Shown here: in pieces, positions 5,895-12,806 of the stretch
Numbering within the stretch: the first letter of the stretch is position 1
Layout of the letters: every line of letters begins with the position of its first letter
Virus record (IMG/VR): IMGVR_UViG_3300030098_001852
Location: 1-22,823 of that record
DNA: 22,823 nucleotides
Reading direction: 5' to 3' (one strand)
From: a virus
The notes under the pieces: model-generated
What the model saw: the letters and a program-made list of their open reading frames with translations, nothing else
Databases searched by the model: none
What the model was told of the DNA's origin: nothing
Translations under genes and position numbers: made by a program

Positions 5895-6163
5895 TTGGGA
5901 TATTTATCTTTAGTAGTTTTAATGGTTGCTTTCCAAGCATCTATACCGTTATGGTATATATCATCCAACTGATCGACCACAGTAGGGTATTCTCTTGCTC
6001 TTTTCCATTTATAATCTTCTTTAGCTAGTTCTGTTCTAGCTGCATCTATCTTAGATTGTTCTAGGGTTACTTTGTTTCCACTAGAATCGAAAGCTCCAAG
6101 TCCATCATCAATACGTTTGACATTAGGATAAGCTTTATAAATTGCAGTATGATCTAATGTCAT
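5891..6163 (-). CDS. Tail-fibre assembly helper-like protein (paralogue)
   Basis: The start chosen is the ATG at 6163, which overlaps the TGA of the upstream fibre-like gene (ATGA) with a GGAG-type sequence nearby. The frame is open further upstream but would overlap that gene by about 50 bases. The 90-aa product begins M-T-L-D-H-T-A-I-Y-K-A-Y-P-N-V-K-R-I-D-D-G-L-G-A-F-D. It ends Y-P-T-V-V-D-Q-L-D-D-I-Y-H, then W-K-A-T-I-K-T-T-K-D-K-Y-P-K. The C-terminus shares the Q-L-D-x-x-Y and W-x-x-x-I pattern with the protein at 4945-5286. It probably serves the fibre-like protein directly upstream. Its stop overlaps the next fibre gene by 4 bases. Confidence 0.75.
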   Translation of the reverse strand: MTLDHTAIYKAYPNVKRIDDGLGAFDSSGNKVTLEQSKIDAARTELAKEDYKWKRAREYPTVVDQLDDIYHNGIDAWKATIKTTKDKYPK

Positions 6164-6687
6164 CCTTGTATCTCCATAATTGTTATTGAGGAAGCACCTC
6201 TTGCTTGCCAAGTTGCATCGACATCATTATGACTTCTATTTAAATATACAGCTTCTGTAGCATTATTCCCGTGTCGGAAAGCTACTCCATAAGCAGTAGA
6301 ACTTGTTGAAGGAGAACTAAGTAGATACGTAATTTGTGCACCATCGTTAACCCCATCACTTCCAGGATGGGTAGGACAAGAAGAACGTGCTCGATCACCA
6401 GCAGCATCTCCTCTATATGCTGACTCACTACCACCAATCATTAAAACTGGATAAATAAGAGATGTATCGCAACCCATACTGAGATTTATCTGAATTAATA
6501 ATTTATTACTTGAACTTGCAGCGGCATAATTAGTTGAAAACAAGACAGCACTTATAGCTCCATCTCCAACTTCTGCTGAAGCTGTATCTGTTTTAACTAC
6601 AGAATGTACGTTGACTATTGCATGTTGTGGTTGAACCGCTGTTGTCGGAGTTATAACGTTTGTTGTTCCGTTTAATGTAATTGCCAT
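6160..6687 (-). CDS. Fibre-like / tail tip protein
   Basis: A 175-aa protein starts M-A-I-T-L-N-G-T-T-N-V-I-T-P-T-T-A, an opening common to phage tail fibre and tip proteins. It continues into a beta-rich globular domain with V-L-F-S-T-N-Y-A-A-A, L-L-I-Q-I-N-L-S-M and a C-terminal S-S-I-T-I-M-E-I-Q-G. The fold looks like a small jelly-roll, and the C-terminal S-I-T-I-M-E-I recurs in marine phage tip proteins that I recall. Glycosidase motifs are not evident. It sits 2 bases after the gp17-like fibre gene and overlaps its helper by 4 bases. A role as receptor-contacting tip of the fibre is inferred. Confidence 0.72.
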   Translation of the reverse strand: MAITLNGTTNVITPTTAVQPQHAIVNVHSVVKTDTASAEVGDGAISAVLFSTNYAAASSSNKLLIQINLSMGCDTSLIYPVLMIGGSESAYRGDAAGDRARSSCPTHPGSDGVNDGAQITYLLSSPSTSSTAYGVAFRHGNNATEAVYLNRSHNDVDATWQARGASSITIMEIQG

Positions 6688-6689
6688 AG

Positions 6690-8915
6690 TTATACCACCG
6701 TGAATACTGACCCACTAGGGATCGTTAATGTGTAGCTACCTGTTGAGAACGGTCCAGCTACTAAGCCGTTATTACCTGTACCTATTGTTCTATTTGCTGT
6801 CATAGTAGCTTTATGTTCTACAAAATCATTAATCGAAGCTGGTAAGTTTGTTAAACTAGCTCCACTACCAGCAAATGCTGTAGCAGTTACAGTACCTGTA
6901 CTTGGATTATAATGGAAATCTCCATCTGTTTCTAATCCACGACTACCAGCACCTCCAGCATCTTCTACAAAGGCTATAAGGTTATTTTCATCTGTATTTT
7001 CATTATCTGTAATTGTAACGTGATCCGCTGTACCAGTTGTGTCTTGGTTCAGTGTTCCAACTACAAAATCTAAAGTACCATCACCGTCTTCATATGTTAC
7101 TGCAATACCTGTCTCAGTATTACCAGTAACCATACCACCAACAATGTCTTGTACTTCTTCAGTGCTCAGTTGAGTGTTAGTGTCAGTTGAGACTAAATCA
7201 ATAGTACCGTCATCATCTTGATAAGTAGCAGTAATATTAGTTTCAGTATTACCACTAAACATAGCACCAACAATATCCTGTACTTCTTCAGTACTTAATT
7301 GAGTGTTGGTATCTGTAGTCTGAGCAACCCAAGATAAATTTCCACTACCGTCAGTTTTTAAAACTTGGTTAGCAGTTCCATCATCATCAGGAAGAGTTAA
7401 TGTATAACTTGCTGCAGCACTATGAGCTGGTCCTTTTATTTTTACACCGTGACTATTATTCTCACAATTAAGTTGGATAGTACCAGGGTTGGTATTACCT
7501 TTAACTTCTAATAGACCAGTTCCATTAGGTGTAAGTTTGATATTACCGTTAGTTGTACTGGTGTTTATTTCCCGTGCTTGTACATCTAAGTTACCACCAA
7601 GTTGAGGACTGCTATCGTCAACTATATCGGATAGACCTCCACCACCACCACCACCACTTGAGGCAATAGTAATAGTATCAGTACTATCATTTGTGGTAAT
7701 CGTGACGTTACTACCAGCTTCAAGAGTTAATGTATCTGTAGCACCATCTGCTACCACACTATTTTGTCCAGAGACAGCTATGGTTTTGAATGCTTCGCTT
7801 GCTCCACTACCACCGCCACCTCCAGCATTAGCAGCCCACTTAACACCTGTAGCTTCTGAACTATCAGCTGTAAGGATATAACCATTAGTACCAACACTTA
7901 ACGCTGACGGATCACCAGACCCATCGCCTACCAATATCTCGCCTTTAACATCAAGGTCTGAGTTCATTACAGCACCAGCTGCATTGACATTAGTAGCATC
8001 AGTTACATCAGCACTGGCTTCTATAGCTGCTAACTTAGTTTTCTCCGCATCTGTATAGGCATTTGTATTTGACTCGCCTTCATACGCTGATTTTATCTCT
8101 GCACCTGTTTGGTCAGCTGTAGCTGCAGTTTCTATTCCATCTAATTTTGTCTTATCAGCTGATGAGATACTACCTGGTGCTGAAGTGGTAGATGCTGCTA
8201 TTTTTGATCCATCAATTGCTGCAGATGAAGATATATCAGCATTAGTAATAGTCCCATCTACTATTTTAGATGAGTCAACAGAGTTAGCAGATAGGTGAAC
8301 TAAATCGATTGATCCATCAACATATTGATCACTATCAACTGAGTTAGCTGACATGTGGGCTAGATCTATTGACCCATCAACATATTGATCGCTGTCAACT
8401 GAGTTAGCTGACATGTGTTCTAAATCAATAGACCCTGCTACGTAGTGCTCTGAATCAATAGAATCATCAGCTATCTTTGTACCGTCAATTGAATCAGCTC
8501 TGATCTTATCTCTAGTTACAGCGACGTTAGTTATTCGATAAGTATTAACTGTATCTGACTGAGCTTCTTGTAAAGCGTACAAGATTTGATCTTGGTTATC
8601 GTTCAAATCTCCAGCTCTTACAGAAGATCCAGCTGAATAAACAGCTTTAGCTGTATCGACTTCTGTGTCTCTATAAACTCTTACGGCTACTCCAGTTTTA
8701 GGAGCACCGTCACTTTCTTGTACAGTGCTATCAACACTTGTAGCATTAAAAGTAATTTTTGTGGGTGAGGTGGATACTGTGTATTTAGTTGTAGCTTGCG
8801 TTAATCCATTTAACGAAACTTTGACGTCTTCAGTTTTTAGATATGGAAAAGAGAATGTATATTCTTTATTTGAACCATTAACTGCTCCTCCATTATCGAC
8901 ATAAGTTGTAGCCAT
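6690..8915 (-). CDS. Tail fibre, T7 gp17-like
   Basis: A 741-aa fibre. Residues 1-120 match the T7 gp17 N-terminal attachment domain in pattern (F-S-F-P-Y-L, V-K-V-S-L-N-G, Y-R-D-T-E-V-D, A-G-D-L-N-D-N-Q-D-Q-I-L-Y-A-L-Q-E-A). Residues 142-221 are eight decapeptides of the form S-[IV]-D. Residues 534-619 are two copies of a 43-residue unit starting T-D-T-N-T-Q-L-S-T-E-E-V-Q-D. Two polyglycine hinges lie at 365-369 and 421-427. The C-terminal part has P-S-T-G-T-V-T-A-T-A-F and ends T-I-P-S-G-S-V-F-T-V-V. The fibre trimerises and links the tail to receptor-binding tips. Length exceeds T7 gp17 (553 aa) because of the repeats. It is 15 bases from the gp16-like gene. Confidence 0.92.
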   Translation of the reverse strand: MATTYVDNGGAVNGSNKEYTFSFPYLKTEDVKVSLNGLTQATTKYTVSTSPTKITFNATSVDSTVQESDGAPKTGVAVRVYRDTEVDTAKAVYSAGSSVRAGDLNDNQDQILYALQEAQSDTVNTYRITNVAVTRDKIRADSIDGTKIADDSIDSEHYVAGSIDLEHMSANSVDSDQYVDGSIDLAHMSANSVDSDQYVDGSIDLVHLSANSVDSSKIVDGTITNADISSSAAIDGSKIAASTTSAPGSISSADKTKLDGIETAATADQTGAEIKSAYEGESNTNAYTDAEKTKLAAIEASADVTDATNVNAAGAVMNSDLDVKGEILVGDGSGDPSALSVGTNGYILTADSSEATGVKWAANAGGGGGSGASEAFKTIAVSGQNSVVADGATDTLTLEAGSNVTITTNDSTDTITIASSGGGGGGGLSDIVDDSSPQLGGNLDVQAREINTSTTNGNIKLTPNGTGLLEVKGNTNPGTIQLNCENNSHGVKIKGPAHSAAASYTLTLPDDDGTANQVLKTDGSGNLSWVAQTTDTNTQLSTEEVQDIVGAMFSGNTETNITATYQDDDGTIDLVSTDTNTQLSTEEVQDIVGGMVTGNTETGIAVTYEDGDGTLDFVVGTLNQDTTGTADHVTITDNENTDENNLIAFVEDAGGAGSRGLETDGDFHYNPSTGTVTATAFAGSGASLTNLPASINDFVEHKATMTANRTIGTGNNGLVAGPFSTGSYTLTIPSGSVFTVV
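7059..7316 (-). repeat. Two-copy 43-residue repeat in tail fibre
   Basis: Fibre residues 534-576 and 577-619 are tandem copies starting T-D-T-N-T-Q-L-S-T-E-E-V-Q-D-I-V-G and continuing G-N-T-E-T-x-I, then T-Y-x-D-x-D-G-T-[IL]-D. Around eleven of the first seventeen codons differ at silent positions, so the copies are old or under protein-level selection. Confidence 0.85.
8253..8492 (-). repeat. Decapeptide (S-I/V-D) tandem repeat in tail fibre
   Basis: Fibre residues 142-221 are eight 10-residue units, each starting S-I-D or S-V-D. The alternating pair S-I-D-L-x-H-M-S-A-N and S-V-D-S-D-Q-Y-V-D-G recurs, giving near-identical 60-base repeats at about 8313-8432. The pattern suggests a regular beta-helical shaft segment. 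Confidence 0.88.
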
Positions 8916-8930
8916 TTCCCGTTGGGTAAA

Positions 8931-11900
8931 TTAATTGTTTTGCCAATCCAATAAGCCTCGTATCTGTTCGGTTTGACCTGTTTCAGTTAGATAATCAATT
9001 TGATCATTAATATATTGTTTCCTTCTTACTTTTTCTTGATCGCTTATATGTGCTTCTGCGAATTTCTTAGCTCTCCTTAACGCATCATTTAGACGCATAT
9101 GTATCCTCATGAATAACTTTCTATCCATCGGTACATTGGAGTTTTTATATAGTTTTCGGAATTCCTTACCGTCTACTGATCCCATTATATCTTTAATTTC
9201 TTTCTTAAACCAGCCATATTTACCCATAAGTTCGGTGACTTCGGATCTTTGACTAGGTGTATATTCAACACCCTTACCGTTGGTTCTTAGTTGAGGTCTA
9301 CCATTCCATTCAATATCTATAAGGAATTGTTTCTCAGGACTGATTCTATCACTTTGTTTAAACCAAGGTGAATATGTATTAACTACACGTTGCCAGAAGT
9401 TTTCAGGTTCACCTACTTTACCTCCATCAACCCAGTCATATACATCAGCTAATCCTTGTTTTAGACCTACGTTTCTGTTAGCAAGTAGTTGAGTTAACTC
9501 TTGATCTACTTCTTTTAATGAAGGTGTTATTAATCTTCCTAATTCATTTCTAAAACCACTACCAGGTAAGAATGAGCTTCCAAAACTAGCTCCCCATCTA
9601 GCTAATGCAGCAGGGTTTCCAGCTAATACATCATTAAGTGGTTCTAAACCAGCTGTAAATGATTTATTGGTTAGGTTTGCAGATATGATAAAACCCATCT
9701 TATTTAACATAGTCTCGATATTAGTCTCATCTAACGTATCGAAGTTATCCATAATATCAGTTGTAAGTGACAACCAATCAGATAATGGACCTAAGTTTTC
9801 ATAGCTATACCATTTACCATCCCAACCCTGATAAGTGAGAGGTTTCCAACCAAGCTCTCTTCTAGTCTTTTGTCTAGTCTTATCATATAAACCATTACCA
9901 CGGATACGACCACTAAGGAATAAACCTACAGCTCCTCCAACTGAGAGAGTACCTATAGCTTTTCTACCTTTAAGTTCAGCTCTAATAGTCTCATACGCAG
10001 CTTTAGCATTCTCATCAAATGGTATTCCTCTAGCAGCTAATAAATTCTCTACTTGTTCTTTATTAGTGATAGCCATATCAAATGGATGCTTAAACTCAGC
10101 TAATTCATTACGGAATAAAGCTAGTGGATTATGAGATCCAGTGAACTTAAGCATATTCATAGATGTTTTAGGGAACATCAAGAATGGTTTTAAAGCAGGA
10201 TATTTTTGAATTAATTTACTTAGAGCATTAACTGAGTCATTCTCTAAGTTCATAGCAATCTCTTTACTTGCGTATTCAACTGCTTTATCAGTTATAAACC
10301 CTCTTTCATCAAACATTTGATCATATAGACCATTGGATAACTTCTTAATGCTATCTGCATTTAAAGCTTTCTCACCTCCCTCTTTGAGCAATTTATCATA
10401 TGCTCTACCTCTAGCTTCAACACTACCAATAAATGATCTAGTAAATCCGTCAAACGCTGTCATAGTGTTAGCACTTAGACGTAACCAAGGGTGTTCAGAT
10501 AAATCATTCATAGCTTCTATCTGAGCTACCAGAGCAGAAGGTCCATACTCACCTACACTTTCCTTAGCTTCACCATAAGAACGTAGAACTTTCATAGTTC
10601 CTTCATTCTTACGTGCTATATCTTCACGCATAATATATCCAACAGAACTAGGATCACTCCAAGATCTTCTGAATATTTGATTCATATGACTGAACGCTTT
10701 CTGTAACGTATCAACCATACCAACGGTGTACATATAACTACCGCGTCTTAGTGTTGCTGCATCTCCTTCAATCAATGCACCACCAAGGGTAGCGATAGGA
10801 CGTTCAATCATTAAAGCTAGGTTAGATGCACCTGCTTTTAATGGAGTACCTATAGAAGATAGAACAGAGTTATAGATGTTAGCCCACATACCTTGTGTCC
10901 AAGCTGAAGGCATGTCAGGATTGACATCAACTAAAGCTTTCTTAAAGACACCAGTAGTGTTTCTGATGTAGTCATTCAATGCTGAAATGGTAGATACCTT
11001 TCCATCAGTGACTTCATAAGCTAATTGTAGGGGTCTTAACAATTCAGGACGTTCAGCTGATACCTGCCTAAGAGTCTCGATAGTTTGATTTGTTTCAAAA
11101 GTAAGCTTTTTAAGATGCTCTTTTGTCAAACTTGTCTCATCTTTAATTGCAGTGAGCATCTCATCCATCGTCAGCTCTTTTTTAAATGCACGTTTTCCAA
11201 GGTTTAGCATGTTCAATGCTCTACCTCTTACGTAAGAAGTAGTACCTTTGATCTGCATTAAGTATTGAAGACGGTCTAATATTTGTTCTTGAGCACGTTT
11301 TACAGCTCCAGGGTTTTCACTAAATAATCTTGCACCTTCTGACATATCAGCAACTTGACCAGCTAGAGAAGTAGCTATATAGCCTTGAGCACGTACTATA
11401 TCCATATTGATATAGTCATCCATATACTGTTTGATAGCACTCATGACTCCTGCATATCCTTCAGAACTGAGAACTTTTGCACCAGAGTCAACATCTACAC
11501 CAGACAATCCTTTGATGATACCTTTCATATCTTCAACAGGAAGGCCATATAAGTCAGCACCTATCTTGTTTCCTGATTTAACTATCTCTGCATGAGAAAG
11601 GTATTTACCATTACTGAATTTATAGCCATATTTAGAGTCTTTTAATATATCTGCTGCCTGTACTATTAATCTTTGACCAGCATCATCACCTTTGGTTAGG
11701 AATTGTAGAGCACCAGGAGTAACTACAGAACCAACTCTTCCATAGATGGTATCTAGATTCTGTTCTATCCTTACTACATCAACTGAAGCTCCTAATATGC
11801 CATCAGGGTCTCCAGTTCTAATACCTGATTCTGTATAACCATAGAGATCATGCATACCGAATATAGGTTCATCTAAATTAACTGATTGGTTCAAATTAAC

Positions 11901-12806
11901 TTGACCTAGTTCAGATGTTTGGTCGTATCTTCTTTTTGCTGATTTTAGAGTTGCATCTTCAACGGCATCTGTTGAAAGATCTTCTTCTTGCATAGCTTTG
12001 ATATAAGAAGCTGCCTTTTCGTTCTCAGGTATCCATTCAGTTGCCTTCGCAGTACCTTTTAAACTTTTAGCTAACTTACCTGCACCTACTAATACGTCGG
12101 CAAGTAATCCTATACCTAAACCTTCTTTAATGTTCTTTTGTCTTTTTAAATCTGGTCCATCACTATCTAAAGTTGCTAAGTCTTCGGATATCCAACCGGT
12201 ACTTCTAGGGAATGATTTCTTAATCATACCTAGAGCATTATGATCTCTCTCTTGAGCAGGTGCCAAGGAATCAGAGACAACACCTGCACCACCAGCTAGA
12301 CCAGTCTTTGAAAACCATTTAAAGAATGGATCGTTTCCTAACTTCCATCCCAGTTTTGAATGAGCTGCAGCACCTCCTTTCATACCAAATCTAGTCATGA
12401 CTACTGTAGGTACCACTATTGAGGAAATATCCCTAACAGTTTGTGCAACTTCGTTCTCAAATCTAGGTATGTTTGGTATATCTAGTGCCTCACCTGGCAT
12501 TACTTTATTATATAAACCTATACCAGTATCAACTACACCAGTAGGTATAGATAAAGCGGCTTCAGCAGTGGTTTTTAGAGCATTGCCTTCTTCCTCTGGT
12601 TCAGGTTGTTGTGTTTCTTGTGTGGGTTCCTCTTCCGTAGAAGAAGTAGGTTGTTGAGGTTGTTGTTCACCCTCCATAGAAGGTAGCTCTTCTTGGGTTT
12701 CGAGGAAGCTATCAGTAATAGCATCCTCTTCATCCATACGTATTAGATCTTCTTCATCTATTGCTTCGAATTGCGGATCAACAACTTCATCTATATCATT
12801 GGCCAT
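8931..12806 (-). CDS. Internal virion protein, T7 gp16-like
   Basis: A 1291-aa protein in the position of T7 gp16 (1318 aa), just before the fibre gene. The first 75 residues are acidic and Gln/Pro-rich (D-E-E-D-L-I-R-M-D-E-E-D, E-P-E-E-E), followed by long helical regions with Gly/Ala-rich hydrophobic patches (K-T-G-L-A-G-G-A-G-V-V; I-G-T-L-S-V-G-G-A-V-G-L-F-L-S-G-R). The segment K-P-F-L-M-F-P-K-T-S-M-N-M-L-K-F is reminiscent of cyanophage gp16 proteins. In T7, gp16 is ejected into the cell and spans the envelope for DNA entry. I do not see the N-terminal lytic transglycosylase motif of T7 gp16. The ATG lies 11 bases inside the end of the gp15-like gene. Assignment is by size, order and general character. 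Confidence 0.88.
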   Translation of the reverse strand: MANDIDEVVDPQFEAIDEEDLIRMDEEDAITDSFLETQEELPSMEGEQQPQQPTSSTEEEPTQETQQPEPEEEGNALKTTAEAALSIPTGVVDTGIGLYNKVMPGEALDIPNIPRFENEVAQTVRDISSIVVPTVVMTRFGMKGGAAAHSKLGWKLGNDPFFKWFSKTGLAGGAGVVSDSLAPAQERDHNALGMIKKSFPRSTGWISEDLATLDSDGPDLKRQKNIKEGLGIGLLADVLVGAGKLAKSLKGTAKATEWIPENEKAASYIKAMQEEDLSTDAVEDATLKSAKRRYDQTSELGQVNLNQSVNLDEPIFGMHDLYGYTESGIRTGDPDGILGASVDVVRIEQNLDTIYGRVGSVVTPGALQFLTKGDDAGQRLIVQAADILKDSKYGYKFSNGKYLSHAEIVKSGNKIGADLYGLPVEDMKGIIKGLSGVDVDSGAKVLSSEGYAGVMSAIKQYMDDYINMDIVRAQGYIATSLAGQVADMSEGARLFSENPGAVKRAQEQILDRLQYLMQIKGTTSYVRGRALNMLNLGKRAFKKELTMDEMLTAIKDETSLTKEHLKKLTFETNQTIETLRQVSAERPELLRPLQLAYEVTDGKVSTISALNDYIRNTTGVFKKALVDVNPDMPSAWTQGMWANIYNSVLSSIGTPLKAGASNLALMIERPIATLGGALIEGDAATLRRGSYMYTVGMVDTLQKAFSHMNQIFRRSWSDPSSVGYIMREDIARKNEGTMKVLRSYGEAKESVGEYGPSALVAQIEAMNDLSEHPWLRLSANTMTAFDGFTRSFIGSVEARGRAYDKLLKEGGEKALNADSIKKLSNGLYDQMFDERGFITDKAVEYASKEIAMNLENDSVNALSKLIQKYPALKPFLMFPKTSMNMLKFTGSHNPLALFRNELAEFKHPFDMAITNKEQVENLLAARGIPFDENAKAAYETIRAELKGRKAIGTLSVGGAVGLFLSGRIRGNGLYDKTRQKTRRELGWKPLTYQGWDGKWYSYENLGPLSDWLSLTTDIMDNFDTLDETNIETMLNKMGFIISANLTNKSFTAGLEPLNDVLAGNPAALARWGASFGSSFLPGSGFRNELGRLITPSLKEVDQELTQLLANRNVGLKQGLADVYDWVDGGKVGEPENFWQRVVNTYSPWFKQSDRISPEKQFLIDIEWNGRPQLRTNGKGVEYTPSQRSEVTELMGKYGWFKKEIKDIMGSVDGKEFRKLYKNSNVPMDRKLFMRIHMRLNDALRRAKKFAEAHISDQEKVRRKQYINDQIDYLTETGQTEQIRGLLDWQNN

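Noticed and set aside
8253-8492. Possible CRISPR-like array
   Set aside because: The repeats are in frame, have no unique spacers and encode decapeptides of the tail fibre.
9835-10134. Plus-strand ORF inside the gp16-like gene
   Set aside because: It is an antisense shadow of a long, well-placed virion gene; the same applies to the plus-strand ORFs near 7693, 10333, 12397, 12917, 15323, 15952, 18365 and 20947.
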